From the NCBI RefSeq assembly GCF_900104945.1, contig NZ_LT629736.1, forward strand, positions 682,001 to 746,000: a stretch of 64,000 nt of DNA. The letters are read 5' to 3'. The notes below the pieces were generated by a model. That model had not been told where the DNA came from. It was given only the letters and a program-made list of their open reading frames with translations, and did no database searches. Positions 35,133 to 48,666 of this stretch are shown one piece after another. The position numbers and the translations under genes were made by a program. The first letter of the stretch is position 1. The number at the start of each line of letters is the position of its first letter. Source of the DNA: Halopseudomonas xinjiangensis. Its GTDB lineage: Bacteria; Pseudomonadota; Gammaproteobacteria; Pseudomonadales; Pseudomonadaceae.

Positions 35133-36587
35133 TCACAGTGTGAAAACCCATCCCATCAGCGCATAACCCACCAGCGTCACCACGATTATTCCGCCGATAT
35201 TCAGCGCGAACCCCGCCCGAATCATGTCGCCGATGTGCATATGCCCGCTGCCGAAGACGATGGCGTTTGGTGGGGTAGCGACGGGCATCATGAAGGCGCA
35301 GCTCGCGGCGATAGCCGCAGGGACGGTGAACAGGATCGGCGACACATCCTGTGAAACGGCCAGCGCACCAAGCAAGGGGAGGAAGGCCGCGGCCGTCGCG
35401 GTATTGCTGGTCACCTCGGTGAGGAAGATGATCACCGTGACGACCAGTCCGACCATCAGCAGGGCCGGCAACATTCCCATCACCGACAGGCTTTCGGCAA
35501 TCCATTCAGCCAGTCCGGAGCTACTGATGATTCCGGCCAGTGCCAAGCCGCCACCGAACAACAGCAGCACGCCCCAGGGCATGGTCCGTGCAGTGTCCCA
35601 GTCCATGATGAACTCGCGTTTGCGCACATCCACCGGTATCAGGAACATGACGATCGCTGCGGCAATGGCGATGATCGTATCGTTCAACCATGGAATCAGC
35701 TCGGCTGACAGGAGCGGTTGGAAAATCCATGCTGCCGCGGTCAGGACGAACACGATCGCAACCAGCTTCTCGCCTTTACCCATCGCACCGAGTTCGTTCA
35801 GATGCTGGCGCAGCGCTACACCGCTATCGGTATCGCCGAGATTGATGTCGCCTCGCGTCAACCACCACCAGGTCAATCCCAGCATGAGCAGCGACACCGG
35901 CACGCCGAGCAGCATCCACTGTGCGAAGCCGATCTGAATGTCCTGATTTTCGGCCAGGTACGCTGCAAGCAATGCGTTGGGCGGAGTGCCGATGAGCGTT
36001 GCTATACCGCCGATGCTGGCCGCGTACGCCACCGCAAGCAGCAAGGATGTAGCGAACCGGCGCACTGCCTCGGGATTGCTCTGATCGAGCATGGCGACCA
36101 CTGACAAGCCGATAGGCATCATCATGATGGTGGTGGCGGTGTTGCTGACCCACATGCTCAGGAAAGCAGTTGCCAGCATGAATCCGCCGATCTGGCGCTT
36201 CGGCTGACTGCCTACTGCCAACAGCGTCATCAAGGCAATGCGGCGATGCAGGTTCCAGCGTTGCATCGCCAGCCCCAGCACGAAACCGCCCATGAACAGG
36301 AATATGATCGGATTCGCGTAAGGGGCAGTGGCAGCGCTGATATTTCCCAATCCCAGAGCCGGTATCAGCACGATAGGTAGCAAGGCCGTGGCCGGTATCG
36401 GAATCGCCTCGGTCGACCACCAGGTGGCCATCAGCAGCAGGAGCCCCAGGGCCAGCCAGGCTGGTTCTGCCATGTCGCCGGGAGCGGGCAGGAGGATGGT
36501 CGCCAGCAGAAACAGCGGACCGAGGAACAACCCGATCAAACGGCCCACAGGTAGCCCGCTTTCATCGGCTTGTATTGGTTGGGTCAT
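35133..36587 (-). CDS. DASS/SLC13-family sodium:anion symporter
   Basis: The 484-residue membrane protein has about 12 predicted TM segments and two SNT sodium-site motifs, SNTATTIMMMP and SNTATAAAFLPLL, that define divalent anion:Na+ symporters. The substrate may be a dicarboxylate or sulfate; context does not decide. The stop is 44 bp from the convergent small membrane protein gene. Confidence 0.88.
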   Translation of the reverse strand: MTQPIQADESGLPVGRLIGLFLGPLFLLATILLPAPGDMAEPAWLALGLLLLMATWWSTEAIPIPATALLPIVLIPALGLGNISAATAPYANPIIFLFMGGFVLGLAMQRWNLHRRIALMTLLAVGSQPKRQIGGFMLATAFLSMWVSNTATTIMMMPIGLSVVAMLDQSNPEAVRRFATSLLLAVAYAASIGGIATLIGTPPNALLAAYLAENQDIQIGFAQWMLLGVPVSLLMLGLTWWWLTRGDINLGDTDSGVALRQHLNELGAMGKGEKLVAIVFVLTAAAWIFQPLLSAELIPWLNDTIIAIAAAIVMFLIPVDVRKREFIMDWDTARTMPWGVLLLFGGGLALAGIISSSGLAEWIAESLSVMGMLPALLMVGLVVTVIIFLTEVTSNTATAAAFLPLLGALAVSQDVSPILFTVPAAIAASCAFMMPVATPPNAIVFGSGHMHIGDMIRAGFALNIGGIIVVTLVGYALMGWVFTL

Positions 36588-36614
36588 TGTGCAGCCCCTT
36601 GTCTATCGGTGCAT

Positions 36615-37922
36615 TTAGAGTTCCGGCAGGCGCACCGCGAAAATCGCACCGGCCAGCCCTATTAGGGACAACAGCAAAAGCATTCCCGCTGCGCCGATCA
36701 TCGACCCGAGCAGGCCGAAAAGGCCGGTGGCGAGCAGAACCAGGCCGATCACGCTGTTGCTGATGGCGACATAATCGGTTCGCCGTTCTCCGCCGCCGAG
36801 ATCCAGAACATAGGTCTTGCGACCGATACGCACGCCAGCGTGGGCGACGCCCAGCACGAAGAACGCCACCGGGAACAGCCAGGGCTGCACGTACTCAGGC
36901 AAGACCTTGAATTGGTCGATAGCCAGCACGAGCGGGCCCAGCAGGCTGCCAAGCAGGGCTGCGCCAATCATCGCGCGGCGGCTGGATCGATCGGCGAGGC
37001 GGCCCCAGACCATGGAACTCAGGCTGCCGGCCAGGCCGTTTGCGACCAGAAACGCGCCCAGCATCCCCGCGCCGCTGTGCAGGGCTTGCGCCAGCAGGAC
37101 GTAAAAGGGCGCCGACAGCGCAGTACACAGCAGTAACGCCCGGGCGATGACGAAGCGTCGAAACGGCAGGTCGTCGCGTAGCAATTTCAGACGTCTTAGC
37201 GCGGCAGCAATACCGTTACGCCCGCCCTGGGTCGCGCCCGGCACTTCGTCGATACCGCGAAATACCAGGGCCGCGACCAGCCACAAAAGCGCGGAGACGG
37301 CGAGCAATGCGGTATAAAAGATGGTGTCGTCATCACCGGGCGGCCAGACCATGCAGGCGATTCCGAAGGCTAGCACCAGTCCACCGGAAAGACTTCCCGC
37401 TAGGCCATTGAGACGTCCGCGCCGTCGCTTGGGCACGGTTTTGCCGATCACATCCTTCCCCGCGACAGAACAAAGCCCTCTCGCCAGGCTGAAGGCAACC
37501 AGGCAAGCGAGGATCAATCCGCCAGCCAGCGCGCCTTCGGCCAGCCAGGCGATCAAGCCCATCGCTATCAGCGCAGCGGCCTGGGCCAGACTCCCAAAGA
37601 TCCATACACCCTTGCGCAGCGGTAGATGGCGGATCTGTGCAGCTATGAATAGCTGCGGCAACAGCGAGCCGGACTCGCGGACCGGAACCAGCCAGGCGAT
37701 GAGTCCGACCGGGGCGCCCACCATGCCCATCAGCCAGGCGAGCGTCGTCTTCGGGTTGGTCAGCGCATCGCCCAGCCCGGTCAGCGTGGTGGCGGCCACC
37801 TGACGAAAGAAGTTGGCCGGCACATTGGTGCAGGCTGAGCCCGGTATGTCCGCACAGGAGCGTGCGTCTTCCTCGTCCATCAAGGCGTCGTAAAGGGTGT
37901 CCAGATCGGGTCGGGTGGCCAT
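36615..37922 (-). CDS. Major facilitator superfamily transporter
   Basis: This 435-residue MFS-like protein has 12 hydrophobic segments, an unusual 65-residue N-terminal extension rich in Asp and Glu (TLYDALMDEEDARSC) and a basic inter-half loop (KDVIGKTVPKRRRGRLNGL). The gene lies 27 bp upstream of the DASS transporter in the same direction, so the two may be co-transcribed. The substrate is not evident. It is divergent from smc with a 213-bp gap that holds both promoters and one 5-bp GCACG/CGTGC hairpin (38068-38081). Confidence 0.8.
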   Translation of the reverse strand: MATRPDLDTLYDALMDEEDARSCADIPGSACTNVPANFFRQVAATTLTGLGDALTNPKTTLAWLMGMVGAPVGLIAWLVPVRESGSLLPQLFIAAQIRHLPLRKGVWIFGSLAQAAALIAMGLIAWLAEGALAGGLILACLVAFSLARGLCSVAGKDVIGKTVPKRRRGRLNGLAGSLSGGLVLAFGIACMVWPPGDDDTIFYTALLAVSALLWLVAALVFRGIDEVPGATQGGRNGIAAALRRLKLLRDDLPFRRFVIARALLLCTALSAPFYVLLAQALHSGAGMLGAFLVANGLAGSLSSMVWGRLADRSSRRAMIGAALLGSLLGPLVLAIDQFKVLPEYVQPWLFPVAFFVLGVAHAGVRIGRKTYVLDLGGGERRTDYVAISNSVIGLVLLATGLFGLLGSMIGAAGMLLLLSLIGLAGAIFAVRLPEL

Positions 37923-38135
37923 GTAGAGCGTCGCTGTCTTCGTTCAGAAAAAGCAAAGCGATAATTGTGCCGCACTGATCGGATCAGGACCATGCGCACT
38001 TATTTGCGTCGGGCACAGGGCACGGTGGGCTGGGGGCTTCTATTCGAGCCGCATAGCGAGTAAAAATGCACGTTTTCGTGCGACGGCGCGTTCTTCGCGC
38101 TGGTCGTCATCCGTGGCGCAGGGACAGGCTCTTCA

Positions 38136-41100
38136 ATGCGACTCAAATGCATCAAGCTGGCGGGGTTCAAATCCTTCGTGGATCCGACCACCGTCTACTT
38201 TCCCACCAACATGGGCGCGGTGGTCGGCCCCAACGGGTGCGGCAAGTCGAACATCATTGATGCGGTGCGCTGGGTGATGGGCGAGAGTTCGGCCAAGAAC
38301 CTGCGTGGCGAGTCCATGACCGATGTCATCTTCAACGGGTCCAACAGCCGCAAACCGGTGGGTCAGGCGTCGATCGAACTGGTCTTCGACAATAGCGAAG
38401 GCAAGCTCAAGGGCGAGTACGCCGGTTACAACGAAATATCCATTCGCCGCAAGGTCACCCGCGAAGCGCAGAACCAGTATTTTCTCAACGGCACCAAGTG
38501 CCGCCGCAGGGATATTACAGACATTTTCCTTGGGACCGGTCTGGGCCCGCGCAGCTATTCGATCATCGAACAGGGCATGATTTCCAAGTTGATCGAGGCC
38601 AAGCCCGATGAGCTGCGTCTGTTTATCGAAGAAGCTGCCGGCATCTCCAAGTACAAGGAACGGCGCCGGGAAACCGAGAACCGCATTCGCCGCACCCACG
38701 ACAACCTGGCGCGCCTGACCGATCTGCGCGAAGAGCTCGAGCGGCAGCTGTCGCACCTGCATCGTCAGGCCCAGGCCGCGGAAAAGTACAAGGAATACAA
38801 AGCCGAGGAGCGCCAGCTCAAGGCTCAGTTGCAGGCGCTGCGCTGGCAGACGCTGGATGGTCAGGTCGGCGAGCGGGAGCATCGCGTTCGTGATCTGGAG
38901 ATCGCCCTGGAAGCGCTGATTGCCGAGCAGCGCAACGCGGACAGCGAGATCGAAAAGCAGCGCGACCAGCACGCCGACCTTACCGAAACCTTCAACCGCG
39001 TACAGGCTCGGTTCTACAGCGTCGGCGCCGACATCAGCCGGATCGAGCAAGCGCTGCAGTTCAATCGCGACCGGCAGCGCCAACTCCACGAAGATATCGA
39101 GCAGACCGAACACGCCTGGCAGGAAGCACAGAGCCACCTGACCCAGGATCAGGCGTTGCTCGCCGACCTGCAGGCGGAACTGGCAATGCTCGAGCCGGAA
39201 ATGGACAAGGCCGGTGCCGCCGATGAAGATACTGCCGAACGCTTGCAGATTGCCGAAGACGCCATGCAGGAGTGGCAGACAGCCTGGGATCAGTTCAACC
39301 AGCAGGCATCGGCGCCGAGGCAGCAGGCGGAGGTAGAGCAGTCACGTATCAGGCATCTGGAACAGGCGGTGGAGCGCTTTGGTGAGCGCATGCAGCGGCT
39401 CGAGGACGAGCGCAGCACGCTCACCGCCGGGCCGCTTGACGATGAACTTGCCGAACTCGGCGAGCGGCTGGCCGAACTTGATCTGCGCTCGGAGAGCGAA
39501 CAGCAGCAGCTGGGCGATGTCACCGAGTCCTTGCAGCTGCAGCGCGAAAACCTCACTGCTCTCAGTCAGGAGCAGGACATTCGCCGCGGCGAAATTCAGC
39601 GCCAGAGCGGCCGCCTGGCATCGCTCGAAGCGCTTCAGCAGGCGGCGCTGGATCGCGGCGCCGACGTAAGCGACTGGTTGCGTGAAGAGGGTTTCCACGA
39701 CCTGCCGCAGTTGGCCGAGCAGCTTTCAGTCGATGCTGGCTGGGAAGCCGCGGTGGAAACCGTGCTCGGTGGGGACCTGCAGGCGATAAGCCTGGACAGG
39801 CTCTCGTCCCTGACCGAGCGTCTCGCCACCTTCAGCCAGGGCAACCTCAGAGCGGTAGAGCGGGGCGAGCCCCTGGCGGCCAACGCGACCCTTGACTCGT
39901 TGCTTGGCAAGGTGCGCTGCGCCACGGACCTGAGCCCCTGGCTGGCATCGGTGCGTACCGCTGAGACGCTGGAGCGGGCCATGTCGATGCGGGGGCATCT
40001 CGCCGCGCACGAGTCCGTGGTCACCCCCGAGGGACATTGGATCGGCCGCAACTGGTTGCGTTACAGGCGCGGCGAAGCCAGCGAGTCCGGCGTGCTTGCC
40101 CGTCAGCAGGAAATCGAGACCTTACAGTCGAACCTCGACCAGCAACAGGCTCAGCTCGACGAAGCACAGGAACGCATCGCCGAGCTGCGCGAAGCCATTC
40201 GCGCGCTGGACCTGCAGCGCGACGGCCTGCAGCAAAGCATCGCCCGAATGGGCCGTGAGCAGGGCGACCTGAAGGCTCAGGTCTCGGCTCGTCAGGTTCG
40301 CCTGGAACAGGTCAACGCGCGGCGACAGCGCATCAATGAAGATTTCGAAGATATCCGCGCGCAGCGCGCCGAGGAGCTCGAACAGATCGGCGAAGCACGG
40401 CTGATCCTGCAAGAAGCGCTGGATCGCATGACTGATGATGCCGGGCAGCGCGAAGCCCTGCTGCGTCAGCGTGACGAGGTGCGCGACGCGCTCGATCAGG
40501 CGCGGCAGCATGCTCGCCAGCACAAGGACAAGGCCCATCAACTGGAGCTGCGTGTGCAGTCGTTGCGCGCGCAACAGGACTCCACGGCGCAGGGACTCGA
40601 GCGATTGCTGCAGCAGGTCGAGCGGCTCGGAGAGCGCCGCCAGCAGCTACGCATGACGCTCGAAGAAAGCCAGGCACCGGAAGATGATCAGCGGATCGAA
40701 CTGGAAAGCCTGCTGGAACAGCGCATCGAAACCGAGCAGGAGCTTGGCGCGGCGCGCCAGGCTCTGGAAGGTGTTGATCAGCAGATGCGCGAGCAGGACC
40801 GCCGGCGTAGCCAGGCCGAGCAGCAATCACACGTCTTGCGCGCGCAGTTGGATGAGCAGCGATTGGTGGCCCGCGATCTGCAAACGCGCCGCCAGGGCCT
40901 GCAGGAGCAGCTGCTGGAGGCCGGGTATGACCTGCGCGCGGTCATCGAAACCCTGTCTGAAGGCGCCAGCGAAGCGGACTGGGACAACCAGCTCGTTCAA
41001 CTAGACGCGCGCATCCAGCGTCTGGGCGCGATCAACCTAGCCGCTATCGACGAATACCAGCAGCAGTCCGAGCGCAAGCGCTACCTGGATGCACAGAATG

Positions 41101-41636
41101 CCGACCTGGAAGAAGCGCTCAACACGCTCGAACAGGTCATCCGCAAGATCGATCGGGAAACGCGCAGCCGCTTCAAGGAAACCTTCGACAAGGTCAATCA
41201 CGGCCTGCAGTCTTTGTTTCCAAAAGTGTTCGGCGGCGGCCATGCCTATCTCGAGCTGACCGGTGATGACCTGCTCGACACCGGCGTGACCATCATGGCG
41301 CGCCCCCCGGGAAAGAAGAACAGCACCATTCACCTTCTCTCCGGAGGCGAAAAAGCGCTGACTGCCATCGCTCTGGTTTTCTCGATCTTTCAGCTCAACC
41401 CGGCGCCGTTCTGCATGCTCGACGAAGTCGATGCGCCTCTCGATGATGCCAACGTCGGCCGCTACGCGCGGATGGTCAAGGAGATGTCCTCGCGCGTCCA
41501 GTTCATCTACATCACGCACAACAAGATCGCGATGGAGATGGCTGACCAATTGCTCGGGGTAACCATGCATGAACCTGGTTGTTCACGTCTGGTCACAGTC
41601 AACGTCGAGGAGGCCGCTGCCCTGGCGGCAGTGTAA
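38136..41636 (+). CDS. smc: Chromosome segregation protein SMC
   Basis: The 1166-residue SMC ATPase has Walker A GPNGCGKSN (31-39), two long coiled coils around a hinge region (about 500-620), the ABC signature LSGGEK (1068-1073) and Walker B FCMLDEVDAPLDDAN near 1092. With ScpA/ScpB it compacts and segregates newly replicated DNA. It leads the conserved Pseudomonas smc-zipA-ligA cluster. Confidence 0.97.
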   Translation: MRLKCIKLAGFKSFVDPTTVYFPTNMGAVVGPNGCGKSNIIDAVRWVMGESSAKNLRGESMTDVIFNGSNSRKPVGQASIELVFDNSEGKLKGEYAGYNEISIRRKVTREAQNQYFLNGTKCRRRDITDIFLGTGLGPRSYSIIEQGMISKLIEAKPDELRLFIEEAAGISKYKERRRETENRIRRTHDNLARLTDLREELERQLSHLHRQAQAAEKYKEYKAEERQLKAQLQALRWQTLDGQVGEREHRVRDLEIALEALIAEQRNADSEIEKQRDQHADLTETFNRVQARFYSVGADISRIEQALQFNRDRQRQLHEDIEQTEHAWQEAQSHLTQDQALLADLQAELAMLEPEMDKAGAADEDTAERLQIAEDAMQEWQTAWDQFNQQASAPRQQAEVEQSRIRHLEQAVERFGERMQRLEDERSTLTAGPLDDELAELGERLAELDLRSESEQQQLGDVTESLQLQRENLTALSQEQDIRRGEIQRQSGRLASLEALQQAALDRGADVSDWLREEGFHDLPQLAEQLSVDAGWEAAVETVLGGDLQAISLDRLSSLTERLATFSQGNLRAVERGEPLAANATLDSLLGKVRCATDLSPWLASVRTAETLERAMSMRGHLAAHESVVTPEGHWIGRNWLRYRRGEASESGVLARQQEIETLQSNLDQQQAQLDEAQERIAELREAIRALDLQRDGLQQSIARMGREQGDLKAQVSARQVRLEQVNARRQRINEDFEDIRAQRAEELEQIGEARLILQEALDRMTDDAGQREALLRQRDEVRDALDQARQHARQHKDKAHQLELRVQSLRAQQDSTAQGLERLLQQVERLGERRQQLRMTLEESQAPEDDQRIELESLLEQRIETEQELGAARQALEGVDQQMREQDRRRSQAEQQSHVLRAQLDEQRLVARDLQTRRQGLQEQLLEAGYDLRAVIETLSEGASEADWDNQLVQLDARIQRLGAINLAAIDEYQQQSERKRYLDAQNADLEEALNTLEQVIRKIDRETRSRFKETFDKVNHGLQSLFPKVFGGGHAYLELTGDDLLDTGVTIMARPPGKKNSTIHLLSGGEKALTAIALVFSIFQLNPAPFCMLDEVDAPLDDANVGRYARMVKEMSSRVQFIYITHNKIAMEMADQLLGVTMHEPGCSRLVTVNVEEAAALAAV

Positions 41637-41735
41637 AGTTTTGCGCGGGCGTGCTAGTGTCCTCGCATAAATCCCTGATCCCGGCGCACTGCGCGGGGAC
41701 AACACATAAAACAGTTGATCAGGAACAACATATTC

Positions 41736-42593
41736 ATGGATTTCGGTTTGCGTGAGTGGCTAATCATCATCGGCCTTCTGGTGATCGCTGGCATTCTGTT
41801 CGATGGCTGGCGTCGCATGGGCGGCCGGTCGCGGATCCGTTTCAAACTCGAACGCAATCTGGGTGATCTGCCCCCGGCCGATACGCGCGATGAGCTGCTC
41901 GGCCCGCCGCGGGTCGTAGGGCGCGGTGAGCGGGAGGAACCGTCGCTGGGCGACGAGACGGGCGCTTCGGCTGACGCTTCGGAAGCCAGCCGGCGTGAGC
42001 CGGAACAGGTCGGCCTCGACCTGGACGCGCCGTTGACCGCTAGGCACGTAGAGCCGAAGCCGGCCAAGCCGGCAAACAAGCGAAAGACCGATCGAATCAC
42101 CCGGGCTGAACCCGCAGAGCCCGTGTTGGAGGAGCCCGCGGCGCCACGTGACGCGGCGCCGGTTGAGGAAGTATTCATCATCAATGTCATCGCCCGCGAC
42201 GAGCTCGGGTTCCAGGGTTCGGCGCTGCTGCAGAACATCATGGAAAGCGGCCTGCGCTTCGGCGAAATGAACATTTTCCATCGCCACGAAAGCATGAGCG
42301 GCAATGGCGATATCCTCTTTTCCATGGCCAATGCGCTCAAGCCCGGCGTGTTCGATCTGGAAGAGATGGATTCGACCTACGTTCGGGCCGTCAGCTTCTT
42401 CATGGGGTTACCCGGCCCGCGCCACCCCAAGCAGGCACTGGATCTGATGATTGCCGCAGCACGCAAGCTCGCCCATGAGCTCGGCGGAGATCTGAAGGAC
42501 GAGCAGCGCAGCGTGCTCACCGCGCAGACCATCGAGCATTACCGCGCGCGCATCGCCGAGTACGAACGCAAGCATTACGGACTGCGCCGCTGA
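41736..42593 (+). CDS. zipA: Cell division protein ZipA
   Basis: The 285-residue protein has an N-terminal TM ([21 protein letters not shown]), a charged Pro/Glu/Ala-rich linker (about 45-140) and a C-terminal FtsZ-binding domain ([20 protein letters not shown] through [13 protein letters not shown]). It tethers FtsZ to the membrane. ATG 41736 is chosen; a TTG seven codons upstream would add non-family residues. Confidence 0.95.
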   Translation: MDFGLREWLIIIGLLVIAGILFDGWRRMGGRSRIRFKLERNLGDLPPADTRDELLGPPRVVGRGEREEPSLGDETGASADASEASRREPEQVGLDLDAPLTARHVEPKPAKPANKRKTDRITRAEPAEPVLEEPAAPRDAAPVEEVFIINVIARDELGFQGSALLQNIMESGLRFGEMNIFHRHESMSGNGDILFSMANALKPGVFDLEEMDSTYVRAVSFFMGLPGPRHPKQALDLMIAAARKLAHELGGDLKDEQRSVLTAQTIEHYRARIAEYERKHYGLRR

Positions 42594-42634
42594 TTCGGGC
42601 TCGGGTTTTTCTCTTCGGGTAAACCGGAACCTGC

Positions 42635-42700
42635 TTCGCGCCCAGGTGCGCTCCTACATCGGAGCCGGGGTGCGTAGGGCCGGCATGACCGCGAAGGGGT
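42635..42700. repeat. REP element between zipA and ligA
   Basis: ttcgcgcccaggtgcgctcc (42635-42654) plus taca is the reverse-oriented form of the tgtaggagcgcacctgggcg repeat seen elsewhere in the window. A degenerate partner (accgcgaagg) follows. The rest of the 221-bp gap holds no gene. Confidence 0.7.
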
Positions 42701-42808
42701 TGCGGAATCTGCTTCGCCGGCATCCTCCCAACGAAGCCCGGTAATCTCTCGAACACCGCCCAAGCGACCTCGATGCGTTACAATTTGCCCATGTTTCCGG
42801 CCGACTGA

Positions 42809-46137
<3,329 letters not shown>

Positions 46138-46148
46138 TTGCCGGCTTC

Positions 46149-46211
46149 TGTAGGAGCGCACCTGGGCGCGAACGCGAGGCCCTCATCTTCGCGGCCGTGC
46201 CCGCTCCTACA
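46149..46211. repeat. REP pair after dusC
   Basis: tgtaggagcgcacctgggcg (46149-46168) and, inverted, tcttcgcggccgtgcccgct (46187-46206) followed by cctaca form an inverted pair (REPIN-like) in the convergent gap between dusC and the chemoreceptor gene. Confidence 0.8.
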
Positions 46212-46264
46212 AGCTACGGTCTCGCGTTACGCGTCGACCACAAGTCATGGACGGCGCCGGCGGC

Positions 46265-47332
46265 TCAGGAATGGTTTTGGCTGTCTCTTCTCTGCAGTTC
46301 GGACTCGGTAAGCAATCCGCTAACTTCTTCCAAGCGTGTCGCCAGACCGTTGACGTCGTTGCCAAGGTGACGCGTCTGCTCTTCGCTGGTGATGAGGTCG
46401 TTGCGCACGTGCTCCATCGCGGTTGCCAGGCAGGTCAAATGGCCGTAGTTCGCAGCGCTGCTATGGGTGATCTGTGTCGTCTGCTGCCGGACCCTGTCGG
46501 TATGGTCGTCGATTTCGACCAGGCACTGGCTGGCCTGCTCGACCAATCGGGCGCCCGCTTGAACTTGTACTGTCAATTGATCGATCCCCTCGGCGACGCG
46601 CTGCGCCTCGGCGTTGATTTCCTCGACGATGCCCGAAACCTCGGAGGTGGAATTCGCGGTACGTTTGGCCAGGTTGCGGACCTCGTCAGCGACCACGGCG
46701 AAGCCGCGGCCCATTTCACCGGCGCGGGCCGCTTCGATGGCAGCATTCAGCGCCAGCAGGTTGGTCTGGGCTGCGATGCTGTCGATCACCTGGGTGACCT
46801 GCACGATCTTTGCACTCTTCGTATTGAGCTGGTCCAGTAGCGCGATACTGTCGTCCATGCCCTTCGCCAATGTCTGCATCAGCACCGTCGACTGCTCAAT
46901 CAGCTGTTTTCCGGCGCCGCTACTGTCGCGAGCAGCCTGGGCCGCCTGGTCGGCGTGTTTGGCCGATTCAGTAGTGCTGCCTATCTGCTGCGCGATTTGT
47001 TGCGTGTCCCCCGCGAGCTGGGATATGGCGCACAGGTGCGAGGCAGCGTAGTCGGCCAAGCGTTGGACCGACAACGACACCTCCGTTGCGGTGCGAGCAT
47101 TGTGGCTGGATGAGAGCGACAGCTGATCAGCGAGTTCGTGGGTCTCAGCAGGCGAAGCCTGCTCCACATCCACCCATGGTGGCTGATTGGGGAGGGCCAG
47201 CAGCATCCATGGCAATGCACAGGCGAGCAGGGCGGGGAATATGACGGACTCGCCATAGGTATTAGCCAGCCAAGCCAGGCAGCCAAGCTGGACAGCGACG
47301 AGTGCGAGCCGAACGACAACTTCCCTATTCAT
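46265..47332 (-). CDS. Methyl-accepting chemotaxis protein without a sensor domain
   Basis: The 355-residue protein has two adjacent N-terminal TM helices (about 7-24 and 29-48) separated by only a few residues. The rest is a cytoplasmic signalling coiled coil with the hairpin tip [20 protein letters not shown] and [16 protein letters not shown]. No periplasmic ligand domain, PAS or HAMP is seen, so it may sense membrane or energy state, or act with a partner (inference). ATG 47332 follows GGAG at a good distance. It lies downstream of the NDH-2-like flavoprotein gene on the same strand. Confidence 0.88.
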   Translation of the reverse strand: MNREVVVRLALVAVQLGCLAWLANTYGESVIFPALLACALPWMLLALPNQPPWVDVEQASPAETHELADQLSLSSSHNARTATEVSLSVQRLADYAASHLCAISQLAGDTQQIAQQIGSTTESAKHADQAAQAARDSSGAGKQLIEQSTVLMQTLAKGMDDSIALLDQLNTKSAKIVQVTQVIDSIAAQTNLLALNAAIEAARAGEMGRGFAVVADEVRNLAKRTANSTSEVSGIVEEINAEAQRVAEGIDQLTVQVQAGARLVEQASQCLVEIDDHTDRVRQQTTQITHSSAANYGHLTCLATAMEHVRNDLITSEEQTRHLGNDVNGLATRLEEVSGLLTESELQRRDSQNHS

Positions 47333-47451
47333 TGTGTCTCCAGAGGGTACAGCCTCGGTATCCGGCCATTTAGCCACCGAAGGGACCCGATCGGCAATCG
47401 GTCAATGGCGTCAGCGTTCGTCGCGAATTCCACCGGTGCAGCAAAATACCC

Positions 47452-48531
47452 TCAGCCTTCGATAAAGCGGGTATCAAGATGATCCTTCCAGCGGCCGAGC
47501 AGCCGGTTGTGTGCGGTCAGCGGGCCGTAACTGAGCAGAGCGCGGCCGTCGCCGGTCGCAAGCAGTGCCAGTGCCCTGGGCTGGGGATGGTAGAGCTTCA
47601 TCGAACCTCTCAGCAGCGCTGCCCTGAGATTGTCGGCAAGGATCTCGCCCTGTCGCACTGCGTATACGCCTGCATGCGGCGTGGCCGGCAGAGCGGCGCA
47701 ATCCCCGCTGGCAAAAAGGTTCCTGTGGCTGATGCTGCGCAGCGTTGCGTCTATGCTGATGAACCCTTCCTCACAAGCCAGTCCGGATTTGCACGGCCAG
47801 GCATATGCCCCGGCCCCGGTCGCCACGACCGAAGCATCGGTCACGCCGAGCGATGTATCGTCTTCGTACAACGCCTTGCCCTGTACGCGGGTCACGTGCC
47901 GGTTTTCGGTAAGATCGATACGGTATTCTCGCAGTAAGCCTCTTGCTTTGCGCTGCACTCTGGGGTGATGGCCGTGCAACAGTTCAGAGCCGCTGATGAG
48001 TCGCACGCTGGTGCCCGGCAGACTGGCTTGCAGCGCCATAGCCAGCTCGAATGCCGCGGCGCCCCCGCCCAGCACCGCAACGCTTGGAGGGGCGCCCTCG
48101 GCCCGCCAGCGCCGCCAGGCCTCGACCAGTATCGGGAACGGCTTGGCAGGCAGCACTTCGATTGACGCTGCATTGATATCGGGCGAAGGCGGCGCTGAAC
48201 CTACATTGAGGGACAGCCACCGGCCCTGTTCGTGGCGCCCGCTTTCAAGCGTGATTTGCTGGTTGTCCGCGTCCAGTCCGCGGACGCGGTCCTGGATCAG
48301 GTCGATACCGCAGCGTTCGCAGAGTTCGATCATGTCGATACGGCATTGATCGAGACGGTAACGCCCGGCTATCAGCCCGGGCATCATTCCGGAGTACCAG
48401 CCATATCGGTCGGGGGTAATCAGCATGGATCCTTCCGGCGGCCGAAAACCCGTGCGCAACCAGCTCCGCAGCACGACGACATGTGCGTGCCCTGCGCCGA
48501 TCAGCACCAGCGGTCGCACCCCGGATTTCAT
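47452..48531 (-). CDS. NDH-2/SelD-associated-type FAD-dependent oxidoreductase
   Basis: This 359-residue two-dinucleotide-binding flavoprotein has the FAD motif VLIGAGHAHVVVLR at residues 9-22, a second Rossmann motif VAVLGGGAAAFELA and the C-terminal LFASGDCAALP. The GAGHAH signature is typical of the NDH-2-like proteins that are fused to, or encoded beside, selenophosphate synthetase in some organisms; no selD is present here. No redox CxxC was seen. ATG 48531 follows AGGGGGT; the reading frame continues far upstream but is antisense to the neighbouring MFS gene. Confidence 0.82.
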   Translation of the reverse strand: MKSGVRPLVLIGAGHAHVVVLRSWLRTGFRPPEGSMLITPDRYGWYSGMMPGLIAGRYRLDQCRIDMIELCERCGIDLIQDRVRGLDADNQQITLESGRHEQGRWLSLNVGSAPPSPDINAASIEVLPAKPFPILVEAWRRWRAEGAPPSVAVLGGGAAAFELAMALQASLPGTSVRLISGSELLHGHHPRVQRKARGLLREYRIDLTENRHVTRVQGKALYEDDTSLGVTDASVVATGAGAYAWPCKSGLACEEGFISIDATLRSISHRNLFASGDCAALPATPHAGVYAVRQGEILADNLRAALLRGSMKLYHPQPRALALLATGDGRALLSYGPLTAHNRLLGRWKDHLDTRFIEG

Positions 48532-48666
48532 CGATTTACCCCCTATTGCCGAGAGTGATGGACCCGCATTGTGCTCGCTAATGCGTTTGTTTTCGGAATC
48601 GACTTCCGCTGTGCGAACCGCTACTCTGGCCGCTGGTCGTTGTCCCAATGCACTGCGGAGAGTAAC

